From Actinomycetota bacterium (GTDB lineage: Bacteria; Actinomycetota; CADDZG01; JAHWKV01; JAOPZY01): 32,859 bases of DNA. The notes under the pieces were generated by a model, which was given only the letters and a program-made list of their open reading frames with translations, was not told the DNA's origin and did not search any database. Each line of letters starts with the position of its first letter. Position 1 is the first letter of the stretch. Made by a program: the position numbers and the translations under genes. Of this stretch, positions 17,368 to 23,793 are shown in pieces. The stretch is taken from positions 1-32,859 of the forward strand of contig DASTWV010000005.1 of NCBI GenBank assembly GCA_035765775.1, read 5' to 3'.

Positions 17368-17402
17368 CTGAGCGGCCCGACCCGGAGGTCGTGGCCGCTC
17401 AG
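17368..17402 (-). terminator. Strong hairpin after the zinc-ribbon gene
   Basis: CTGAGCGGCC (17368-17377) pairs with GGCCGCTCAG (17393-17402); inside, CGACC pairs with GGTCG around a CGGA loop, with one bulged T. The 35-base hairpin begins 29 bases after the zinc-ribbon stop at 17432. There is no U-tract. Actinobacteria often use such U-less hairpins as terminators; it would insulate the marR operators. Confidence 0.6.
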
Positions 17403-17431
17403 TGGGGGGCGATGCAGGGACTGGGGTCGGG

Positions 17432-17833
17432 CTAGGCGGCGGCGCTGCGGAGGAACGATTCCAGGACTCCGGCCTCGAGCTCCCGGTGGAACTCGAGCAG
17501 GTCGTCGTAGCTGATCGGCGGGGCGGCCGGTCGGGCTGCCCGCGACGGGTGCTGGGCCTTGGCGGCTGCAGCAGCTTGGGAAGCCGTTTCGGAGCCGGTC
17601 TGGGCAGCGACGGCCGGGGCCTTGGCGGCGGGCTCGATCTCGGGGGCGACGCCGCCGGAGATCAGGAGCTGGACCACCCGGCTGTCGGCGGGCTTGCGGA
17701 TCCGCTCGCAGCAGCGGGGGCAGTCGAAGGCGTAGGAGCTGCCGGCGCCACCGATGGCGATCCGGAGCTCGACCCGGTCTGCGGTGAGGTCCACCTCGCC
17801 ACACGTCGGACACGTCGTCTTGATGATGACCAT
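17432..17833 (-). CDS. Zinc-ribbon-like protein of unknown function
   Basis: The gene encodes 133 residues. Cysteines C8-x2-C11 and C38-x2-C41 (CPTC and CPRC) form a four-cysteine zinc ribbon; a fifth cysteine is C42. Between them is a strand pattern VELRIAIGG. A middle Ala/Pro-rich linker (about 68-105) leads to a helical end, ISYDDLLEFHRELEAGVLES, which looks like a binding helix. Proteins of this shape are common in actinobacteria and have no assigned role that I know. ATG 17833 has GGGGAGG about seven bases upstream. Strong hairpins lie on both sides, so it is probably transcribed alone. Confidence 0.75.
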   Translation of the reverse strand: MVIIKTTCPTCGEVDLTADRVELRIAIGGAGSSYAFDCPRCCERIRKPADSRVVQLLISGGVAPEIEPAAKAPAVAAQTGSETASQAAAAAKAQHPSRAARPAAPPISYDDLLEFHRELEAGVLESFLRSAAA

Positions 17834-17881
17834 GGTGCCCCTCCCCTCGCTTCCGCTTCGCTTGGACTAGGTTCGCTGATG

Positions 17882-17975
17882 GTTCCTACATCGGCACCGT
17901 GCGTCCGGGTTTGAGCGAAATGGACGTCAGGAAATGTGCCTAGTTCACCCGGGCTATTCCGTTCCTACGTTGGCA
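17882..17975 (-). repeat. Two 15-base direct repeats upstream of the zinc-ribbon gene
   Basis: GTTCCTACATCGGCA (17882-17896) and GTTCCTACGTTGGCA (17961-17975) agree at 13 of 15 positions and are 79 bases apart. On the minus strand both read TGCCRAYGTAGGAAC, and the GGAAC end resembles the -35 of ECF sigma-factor promoters. They could be regulator sites or two tandem promoter elements for the gene at 17833. Confidence 0.4.
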
Positions 17976-18119
17976 GTGCCATCTCGGGATGGCCCGTCCG
18001 CGCGCTGTGGAGTGGCTGGGATGGACAACCCGGGCCACCCGGGCGCCCCGGGCACCGGACTACCGGTTGAATTGCCCATCTGGCCGTCCGGGGGCCAGGC
18101 AAAGATAGTCCGTTCGGGC

Positions 18120-18160
18120 CATGGACACCCCCGGGCGAGGGAGGCCGGGAGGTGTCCATG
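18120..18160. other. Long hairpin with 10 + 5 base-pair stem
   Basis: CATGGACACC (18120-18129) is perfectly repeated in inverse as GGTGTCCATG (18151-18160). Inside, CCCGG pairs with CCGGG, with one bulged A, around a ten-base loop. The loop is C-rich on the minus strand. It lies 260 bases past the lysozyme stop, far for a terminator and without a U-tract, so a structured RNA element is possible. Confidence 0.55.
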
Positions 18161-18182
18161 AAGCAGTGGCTACGGGACCGCC

Positions 18183-18251
18183 CAAGGCATGAGCGGGGGC
18201 CCCCGCAACCGTGTTCGCCTGGCCGGCCACCGGGTCGTCGACCATGCCTTG
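18183..18251. other. Nine-base inverted repeat enclosing a 14-base palindrome
   Basis: CAAGGCATG (18183-18191) and CATGCCTTG (18243-18251) are perfect inverse copies 51 bases apart. Between them, at 18193-18206, is the self-complementary GCGGGGGCCCCCGC. Together with the hairpin 22 bases to the left this suggests a folded RNA of about 130 bases. Confidence 0.45.
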
Positions 18252-18419
18252 CGTGTCGGGCCACCACTTCATGGCCGCCCGGGCAACCGGCCGTGAATTC
18301 ACGCTGGTTCTGGTCGAAGATCTCTCCTGGGGAATCACTCCAGCCAGTGCGAGGCTTGGCTGCCATGCACGGGCGGACACATGCCCTCGCTCATGCTTGG
18401 GGCCGGCCGGTTCTGCGGG

Positions 18420-19382
18420 TCAGTACTCGCCCGCGGAAAACAGGCGACCCTCGGCGGTACGCCGGGTGACCAGGCCGGGCAGCTCTTTGCCGCTGGCCTT
18501 GGTCCACCGGGCCAGCTCGCCGGGCACCTCACCCCGCTGGCCGGCGTTGAGCTTCTTCACCAACGTCGACCCCTGGAAGGCGCCGCCGCCGACATTGAAG
18601 GTGAAGCTGATCAGGGCATCGAGCTCGTGCTGGCCCAGCGAGACGCTGACCGCCCCCAGGACCGCCCGTGCCGCCGACGCCGCATCCGCCTGGAGCAACT
18701 CGAAGGCGCGCTCGCGGGAGATCCCGGCGAGGAACTCGGCCGGCTCGGAGCCGCTGCACGGGCCGTGGTGGACGAGGTGCCCCACGCCGATGGTGCAGTG
18801 GCCCACCGGGTCGTTGTAGAGCTGCAGGCGGCAGCCTTCGTGGCGGGCGATGAATTCCGCGCCCCGGGTGCTGAGCCCTCCTTCCGAAGGGGGTCCCCCT
18901 CCCGGTGTGGGGATACCGGCGCCCCCGTCCGCCGCGCCCCCGGTGGAGGTCAACGCCTCCCAGGTCCGGGGGCCGACGATGCCGTCGGCATCCAGCCCGC
19001 GCTCGCCCTGGAACCGGCGGACGGCGGTCTCCGTCCCCGGCCCGTACACGCCGTCCACCCCGGCGGGGTCGTAGCCGGCCGCCAGGAGCGCCTGCTGGAG
19101 CTGGCGGACCCGGGCGCCGCTGGAGCCCGGGCGCAGGAGGCCACCTGCGGGTGACCCGTCCGCCGCGCCCCCGATGGACGTCAACGCCTCCCAGGTCCGG
19201 GGGCCGACGATGCCGTCCGCATCCAGCCCGCGCTCGCCCTGGAACCGGCGGACGGCGGTCTCCGTCCCCGGCCCGTACACGCCGTCCACCCCGGTGGGGT
19301 CGTAACCGGCCGCCAGGAGCGCCTGCTGGAGCTGGCGCACCTGGTCGCCGCTGGAGCCGTTCTGGAGGAGTACCGGGGCCAT
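18420..19382 (-). CDS. GH24 (T4-type) lysozyme with two peptidoglycan-binding domains
   Basis: This 320-residue enzyme should cut the MurNAc-GlcNAc bond of peptidoglycan. Residues 10-68 and 87-145 are two nearly identical PG_binding_1 domains (VRQLQQALLAAGYDP, GVDGVYGPGTETAVRRFQ). A Pro/Gly linker leads to a GH24 domain (173-320). Glu182, Asp191 and Thr197 have exactly the 9- and 6-residue spacing of Glu11, Asp20 and Thr26 in T4 lysozyme, in HEGCRLQLYNDPVGHCTIGV. There is no signal peptide or membrane helix, so it resembles a phage endolysin; how it would reach the wall is unclear. ATG 19382 has AAGGAGGG six bases upstream. Hairpins separate it from the beta-propeller gene upstream. Phage origin is inference. 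Confidence 0.9.
   Translation of the reverse strand: MAPVLLQNGSSGDQVRQLQQALLAAGYDPTGVDGVYGPGTETAVRRFQGERGLDADGIVGPRTWEALTSIGGAADGSPAGGLLRPGSSGARVRQLQQALLAAGYDPAGVDGVYGPGTETAVRRFQGERGLDADGIVGPRTWEALTSTGGAADGGAGIPTPGGGPPSEGGLSTRGAEFIARHEGCRLQLYNDPVGHCTIGVGHLVHHGPCSGSEPAEFLAGISRERAFELLQADAASAARAVLGAVSVSLGQHELDALISFTFNVGGGAFQGSTLVKKLNAGQRGEVPGELARWTKASGKELPGLVTRRTAEGRLFSAGEY
18927..19358 (-). repeat. Recent 231-base tandem duplication of the peptidoglycan-binding domain
   Basis: Bases 18927-19127 and 19158-19358 are near-identical copies with a period of 231 bases (77 residues, in frame). By eye they differ at fewer than ten positions over 201 bases. The close match points to a recent duplication or ongoing gene conversion within the lysozyme gene. 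Confidence 0.9.
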
Positions 19383-19448
19383 GGTGGCCCTCCTTTCCGT
19401 GCGCCCGGCCTTCGATCACACCAACCCTCCCAGGTTCGGACGATTCAC

Positions 19449-19485
19449 GCCGCCTCCCCGCTTCGCCGCGTTACGGGGCGGCGGC
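19449..19485 (-). terminator. GC-rich hairpin upstream of the lysozyme gene
   Basis: GCCGCC-T-CCCCG (19449-19460) pairs with CGGGG-C-GGCGGC (19474-19485), eleven pairs with one mismatch and a 13-base loop. It lies between the beta-propeller stop (19545) and the lysozyme start (19382). There is no U-tract. Confidence 0.45.
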
Positions 19486-19493
19486 GCGAGAGA

Positions 19494-19513
19494 GGGCGCC
19501 CCGCCAGGCGCCC
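19494..19513 (-). terminator. Hairpin after the beta-propeller gene
   Basis: GGGCGCC (19494-19500) and GGCGCCC (19507-19513) form a perfect seven-base stem with a six-base loop, 31 bases after the beta-propeller stop. With the next hairpin it makes a double structure that probably ends or attenuates transcription. Confidence 0.5.
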
Positions 19514-19544
19514 CCACTCGTCCGCGTCCCCGCAACCTATGGCG

Positions 19545-21662
19545 CTATGGGGCTAGGGCGAACGCCTCCTCGAGGGAGCGGTCGTACTGGCTGCAGCGCC
19601 CCCAGCCGGTCTGCGCCGTCGCCAGCACGTAGAGGTTGGCGGCGAAGGCGGCCACGGTGCAGGCGCCCAACAGGCCCGCCACGGTGTTGTCGTAGGGCGC
19701 TCCAGACGGGACCGGCAGCCATCCGGTCGAGGACACCTGGCTCCCCGCCTTCGTGAGCGAGAAGACCCACTTGGCAAAGCCCTGGGGGTGCCCGGCGGCA
19801 TAGGCAATGGTCACGTGATCGGTCGCCTTGGACGCCGGGGCGTACTGCAGGTACCCGCACGCGGTGGTGGCGGCGTTGGCCCCGATGGCCGCCTGCGCCA
19901 GCGATGCGGTGCACGGGTTGTTGTCCACGTAGACCGCCAGCGGCGTGGCCGATTCCACCGCGTTGCCGTTCACATCCACGAAGTCGACGGTGATCTGGTG
20001 GGTGGTCCCGCTGCTCAGCGTGGTCGAGTCGAGGTAACAGCCGGGCAGCGGCTGGATGTACAGCATGAGGTCGGCGATGGTCGGCACCGGGTAGTAGCCG
20101 GCGTGACCGTTGACCGATTGGGTGGCGAAGGTCGCGGGCGCGTACTCGGTGCCGTCCCACTTGGCGGTGTGGAAGACGTCGGTGCGCACCGCCCCGTCCA
20201 CCTTCACCTGGTAGAAGGCCGCCCCGTCCAGCCCGGCGCGCAGGAAGTTCACCATCACCGGCAGCGAGCCGCCGAAGGGGGCGTTGTGCACCTGGTAGAA
20301 GTAGCTCGGGTCGTGCCCGGTGGTGTCCGCCAGCCCTCCGGCGGTGACCCAGTCGAAGGGCACGAAGCCGATGCTCTCCAGCAGCGGCCCGTTGGGCTGC
20401 AGGCCGGACGCCGCCAGCAGCACCTCGTCGATCACCGCGTTGCAGCACACCAGGAGGAAGCCCGGGCTGACGACGGCCACACTCGACGGCCGGAAGGCGA
20501 GCCCAGTGGCGGCCACCGCGCTGCCGCCGGACGCCGCATTGATGGTGGCCAGGAGGTTGGCCGGGTCGCGCTCGGGGCAGTACAGGGACGTCTGGGCAGC
20601 GTCGGCCCAGGTGAGGAAGAACGGGGCGGTGAGGCCGGTGGCCAGGCCCACGCGCTGTCCGGTGCTGAGCCGGAAGCGGCTCACGCGGCCGCTGTCGGGG
20701 CCGGTGGTCTGCTCGCTGATGTAGGCGAACTGGCGGTCGGCGCTGAGGGTGAGACCCACGGCGTTCTGCAGCCCGCTGAGGACTGCGGTCTTGGTGCCGG
20801 TCAGCAGGTCGATGCGCCACAGGCGCCCGCTGGGCGCGTACTCCACGGTGTACGCCGTCTTGGTGGCTTCGTCCAGGAAGAGTTGCTGGGGGGCGGTCAT
20901 GCCCGAGGCGACCACGGTGGCCGCCGCCCGGTTGGCGTTGGACAGGTCCAGCCGCACCAGGTCCCCGCTGCGCTCGGTGACGTAGGCGTGGACGCCATCG
21001 GCGCTGGCCTTGACGTCCTCGGGTTGGTTGTAGCCGGTCCCCAGCACGGCGTACATCGGGCTCAGCCGGTAGGTGACCCACGTGATGGTCATGTCGTAGC
21101 CGTAGGCGACCACCTGCACCTTGGCGAGGTTGCCCTTGGTGGTCCGCACCGCGAACACGTCGCCGTTCACCAGCTTGTTGGTCGGGTCGGGGTTGCCCGG
21201 GATGGGGGCGGAGCCGAAGGGCAGCTTCTGCAGGCCCGATGCGCTCAGGGCGGTGAAGTCCACGCTGCCCAGGTTGAGGATGCCCGCCCCGTTCTGCGGG
21301 GTCATCTGCCGGGCAGTGGTGGTCATCTGCTCCCACCAGATGTCGGCTTCGGCGCTCACCCCGCCCTCGGCTCCGCTGTCGAGGTCGAAGGTGAAGGTGC
21401 CCTTCAGCACCGTGGTCCCGCTGGCGATGACCGACGCCGCCGGGAACAGGTCCATCCGGGAGAGATTCCCGCTGAACTCCACGAACAGCAGCCGGTTCTG
21501 GCCGGGGCGGAAGTCGCATCCCACCGCCCCACCGAGGGTCGGCGAGGGAAGTTGCATGATGCTGGGCTGCGGCGCCGGGGGCAGGATCGGGATGGGGATG
21601 GGGATGGGGATGGGGTGCGGCAGGATCGCCTTCGCATCACCTGGCTGGATCACCGTAGCCAT
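19545..21662 (-). CDS. Large beta-propeller-like protein with IPIP N-terminal repeat, no signal peptide
   Basis: From ATG 21662 the gene encodes 705 residues. After MATVIQPGDAKAIL comes a short IPIPIPIPI stretch, then a beta-rich region. A YncE/NHL-like propeller follows, with repeats such as EDVKASADGVHAYVTERSGD, LFLDEATKTAYTVEY and LTLSADRQFAYISEQ. The C-terminal 300 residues are beta-rich with paired cysteines (YLDSTTLSSGTTHQITVDFV, then CTASLAQ and TACGYLQY). There is no signal peptide or obvious catalytic site. GAGGAGG four bases upstream supports ATG 21662; the open frame extends 30 codons further without a better start. The next gene encodes a lysozyme also lacking a signal peptide, so the two may share an unusual export route or be cytoplasmic. 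Function unknown. Confidence 0.75.
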   Translation of the reverse strand: MATVIQPGDAKAILPHPIPIPIPIPILPPAPQPSIMQLPSPTLGGAVGCDFRPGQNRLLFVEFSGNLSRMDLFPAASVIASGTTVLKGTFTFDLDSGAEGGVSAEADIWWEQMTTTARQMTPQNGAGILNLGSVDFTALSASGLQKLPFGSAPIPGNPDPTNKLVNGDVFAVRTTKGNLAKVQVVAYGYDMTITWVTYRLSPMYAVLGTGYNQPEDVKASADGVHAYVTERSGDLVRLDLSNANRAAATVVASGMTAPQQLFLDEATKTAYTVEYAPSGRLWRIDLLTGTKTAVLSGLQNAVGLTLSADRQFAYISEQTTGPDSGRVSRFRLSTGQRVGLATGLTAPFFLTWADAAQTSLYCPERDPANLLATINAASGGSAVAATGLAFRPSSVAVVSPGFLLVCCNAVIDEVLLAASGLQPNGPLLESIGFVPFDWVTAGGLADTTGHDPSYFYQVHNAPFGGSLPVMVNFLRAGLDGAAFYQVKVDGAVRTDVFHTAKWDGTEYAPATFATQSVNGHAGYYPVPTIADLMLYIQPLPGCYLDSTTLSSGTTHQITVDFVDVNGNAVESATPLAVYVDNNPCTASLAQAAIGANAATTACGYLQYAPASKATDHVTIAYAAGHPQGFAKWVFSLTKAGSQVSSTGWLPVPSGAPYDNTVAGLLGACTVAAFAANLYVLATAQTGWGRCSQYDRSLEEAFALAP
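21589..21612 (-). repeat. Four tandem GGGATG hexamers (coding)
   Basis: Four perfect copies of GGGATG on the plus strand, followed by a variant GGGTGC, encode the Ile-Pro repeat near the N-terminus of the beta-propeller protein. A six-base unit changes length without shifting frame, so slippage would vary the number of Ile-Pro pairs. Confidence 0.8.
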
Positions 21663-21778
21663 AGCGCCTCCTCTGAGCCCGGGCGGGCGTTGGGGAAAGG
21701 GACGGAACCGTCCACAACCACAGAGCCTGATACAACGCTCGGTGGGCCTCAAGGGTGGCTATACGAGTCTTTAGTATG

Positions 21779-21792
21779 GGGTGCTAGCACCC
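21779..21792. promoter_or_regulatory. Perfect 14-base palindrome GGGTGCTAGCACCC
   Basis: The self-complementary GGGTGCTAGCACCC begins two bases past the T-tract of the pafC terminator and about 117 bases before the beta-propeller start. The position suits an operator for the beta-propeller gene. Its core differs from CIRCE, and I cannot assign a regulator. Confidence 0.5.
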
Positions 21793-21794
21793 GT

Positions 21795-21818
21795 AAAAAA
21801 CTCCCCCGCCCGGGGGAG
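21795..21818 (-). terminator. Rho-independent terminator of the DUF3866-pafB-pafC unit
   Basis: On the minus strand CTCCCCC pairs with GGGGGAG around a four-base loop and is followed directly by TTTTTT (21800-21795). It lies 16 bases after the pafC stop. This is the only textbook intrinsic terminator in the window. Confidence 0.9.
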
Positions 21819-21833
21819 CCCGCCCACGGGCTG

Positions 21834-22766
21834 TCAGCGATAGCGCTCCAGCAGTTGGCGGGCCAGCGCCCGGGTGCGCTCGCCCAGCTCGGCGGGCTCC
21901 ACCACCCGCGCCTGGCGCCCCAGACGCAGGAGCAGCTTCTCCAGCCAGGCGGTGCCGCCGGCGCTCAGGTGCACCCGGACCCACCCGTCGGGAAGCACCT
22001 CCCGGGACTGCAGCGGGTAGGACTCGGCCACCCAGCCGGCGGCTTCGGGGGCGAGGTCGATGACCACTGCCATGTCGGCGGCCCCCTGCACGTACACGTC
22101 GTCGTAGCGGGAGAGGTCGACGTCGGCCGGGACCTCGGCCGCCTCGTCGAGGACGGTAGCCGAGCGGATGCGGTCCACCCGGAAGATCCGCTCGTCGCTC
22201 ACCCGGTGGCACCAGCCGACGAGATACCAGTGCCCGCCGGAGAGGAACACCGCCCACGGGTCGACATCCCGTTCGGTGGTCTCGTCTTTGGAATGGGCGT
22301 AGTAGACGAGGTGGAGCCGGCGATGGGCCACCAGCGCCTGGCGCACCGCCGCCAGCTCGCCCGCCCCCTCCAGGGCCACACTGACCCGGGACAGCACATC
22401 GGGGCCGAGCGCCTCCTCCAGGCGCTGCACCGCCCGGTCGAGTGCCTCGTCGCCTGCCCCGGCAGCCGCCAGCGCCCGGGCGCCCGAGTACAGCAGCAGC
22501 CCCTCGGCCGGGGTGAGGCGCAGGGGCCGGGCGAAGTAGTCGGCCAGGCGGATCCACACCTGGTTGCCGTCCACGAAGGCCTCGATGAGGTCGCCCGGCC
22601 CGTAGCCGGGCAGCCCGCACACGAACAGCAAGTTGAGGTCCGCCAGCAGCTGGCTGCGGGTGATGGCGAACCGGGCGCACACCTCCCGCACCGATACCCC
22701 GGGCCGACCGATCACGAAGGGCACGAGGGTCAGCAGGCGCCGGAACCGGGTCTCGACCGCTTCCAT
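21834..22766 (-). CDS. pafC: PafC, WYL-domain transcriptional regulator
   Basis: This 310-residue protein has an N-terminal winged helix (SVREVCARFAITRSQLLADL at 25-44) and a central WYL domain with HWYLVGW at 179-185 and IFRVDRI at 194-200. In mycobacteria PafB and PafC form a heterodimer that activates a LexA-independent DNA-damage response, and they are encoded next to pafA although they are not part of pupylation. The order here (pafB then pafC) is the same. The ATG at 22766 is preceded by GGAGG eight bases upstream, inside a duplicated 17-base segment. A strong terminator follows. Confidence 0.9.
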   Translation of the reverse strand: MEAVETRFRRLLTLVPFVIGRPGVSVREVCARFAITRSQLLADLNLLFVCGLPGYGPGDLIEAFVDGNQVWIRLADYFARPLRLTPAEGLLLYSGARALAAAGAGDEALDRAVQRLEEALGPDVLSRVSVALEGAGELAAVRQALVAHRRLHLVYYAHSKDETTERDVDPWAVFLSGGHWYLVGWCHRVSDERIFRVDRIRSATVLDEAAEVPADVDLSRYDDVYVQGAADMAVVIDLAPEAAGWVAESYPLQSREVLPDGWVRVHLSAGGTAWLEKLLLRLGRQARVVEPAELGERTRALARQLLERYR

Positions 22767-22799
22767 CTACCAGGCCTCCATCTCTACCAGGCCTCCATC
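22766..22799 (-). repeat. Perfect 17-base tandem duplication at the pafB-pafC junction
   Basis: TCTACCAGGCCTCCATC occurs twice in direct succession (22766-22782 and 22783-22799). On the minus strand each copy carries GGAGG and an ATG that opens a four-codon frame, MEAW-stop. The first ATG overlaps the pafB stop (TGATG). The duplication therefore doubles the Shine-Dalgarno site of pafC and adds two tiny frames ahead of it. Confidence 0.9.
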
Positions 22800-23793
22800 A
22801 ACAGAGTTCCTCGAGGCGGGCGCGCAGGGCGGCGCGCAGGGGGGCCGGGCCGAGCAGCTCGACGCCTTCCCCGAGCGACAGCACCCACGACAGGAAGCCG
22901 GACTCCTCCACCACCGGCACCCGGGCGGTGGCTCGCCCACCGGCGCCGTCGCTCTCGAGGCGCAGCCAGGGGTGGGTGCGCTCCACCCACCAGGCGGTCG
23001 ACGGGTCGAAGGCCACCGTCGCCTCGGTGGTGGCGCCCTCGCCGGCATCTCCGGGCGGGGCGGCCCGGCCGACGAACGGGGGCAGCTCGAGGGCCTCCTC
23101 GGGCCGGAAGCCTTCGGGGGCTGCGAAATCCGGCCGGCCGGCGGCGCCGATCGGGAAGCGGATCTCCCCGGCGATGCGGTCCAGGCGGAACGACCGCCGG
23201 GCACCCCGGTCCAGATCGTGGCCGACGAGGTACCACGCCCCCTTGCGGTGCACCAGCCCGTAGGGCTCGATGGTCCGCACGGCCGGCCCGGCCCGCCCCG
23301 GGTACGGGAAGCTGACCCGGCGCCGGTCCGCCACGGCCTCGAAGGCGCGGGCCAGGCCGGGGACCTGGAGGCCGAGGTCGGCGCTCAGCCACGACAGCCG
23401 GGTGCGGTCCAGGTCGGGGGGCAGGTCGCCGGCCAGTTTCAGCAGGGCTACGCGGGCGTCGGCGGGGTCCTGCAGGCGCACCAGGCCGGCGGCCAGCCAC
23501 AGGGCGGCCACCTCCTCGGGCGACAGCTCCAGGTCGGGAAGGTAGTAGCGCTCCTTGGGGATGCGGTAGCCCTCCCCCGGCTCGCCCTCGACGATCACCG
23601 GCGCCCGGTCCAGCGGGATGCCCACCTCGCGCAGCGCCTCCTTGTCCCGCTCGAACATGCGGCGGAAGGCCTCCTCGGTCTGGTCGGTGTAGCCCGGGAT
23701 GGTGTCCTGCAGCCGCTGGGCGGTCACGGGCTGCTCCGCCTCCAGCAGGCAGACGATGAGGTTCAGCAGGCGCTCGGCCTTGCGGGTGTTCAC
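22798..23793 (-). CDS. pafB: PafB, WYL-domain transcriptional regulator
   Basis: This 331-residue protein starts MNTRKAERLLNLIVCLLEAE and has a winged helix (VTAQRLQDTI, then RRMFERDKEALREVGIPL) and a WYL domain with AWYLVGHDLD at 186-195 and SFRLDRI at 201-207. It is the partner of PafC in the mycobacterial-type DNA-damage activator. Its GTG start overlaps the stop of the DUF3866 gene by four bases, so translation is coupled. A C-terminal WCX-like extension (about 245-331) is present, the part thought to sense the activating ligand. Confidence 0.9.
   Translation of the reverse strand: MNTRKAERLLNLIVCLLEAEQPVTAQRLQDTIPGYTDQTEEAFRRMFERDKEALREVGIPLDRAPVIVEGEPGEGYRIPKERYYLPDLELSPEEVAALWLAAGLVRLQDPADARVALLKLAGDLPPDLDRTRLSWLSADLGLQVPGLARAFEAVADRRRVSFPYPGRAGPAVRTIEPYGLVHRKGAWYLVGHDLDRGARRSFRLDRIAGEIRFPIGAAGRPDFAAPEGFRPEEALELPPFVGRAAPPGDAGEGATTEATVAFDPSTAWWVERTHPWLRLESDGAGGRATARVPVVEESGFLSWVLSLGEGVELLGPAPLRAALRARLEELC

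Larger units (their letters stand above)
17834..18419. other. 586-base non-coding region with several strong secondary structures
   Basis: No open frame here resembles a protein. The stretch lies between the zinc-ribbon gene start and the lysozyme gene stop, both minus. It holds a pair of 15-base direct repeats, a 15-pair hairpin at 18120-18160, a nine-base inverted repeat at 18183-18251 and a 14-base palindrome at 18193-18206. It could hold a leader for the zinc-ribbon gene, a terminator for the lysozyme gene, or an independent structured RNA. Confidence 0.5.

Noticed and set aside
21779-21792. CIRCE element for HrcA
   Set aside because: The core GTGCTAGCAC recalls half of CIRCE, but the two nine-base arms with a nine-base spacer are missing.
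19788-23315. 1175-codon plus-strand open frame opposite the beta-propeller, pafC and pafB genes
   Set aside because: Long antisense frames are normal at this GC content; composition is Gly/Arg/His-rich with no domain, while the other strand encodes known families.
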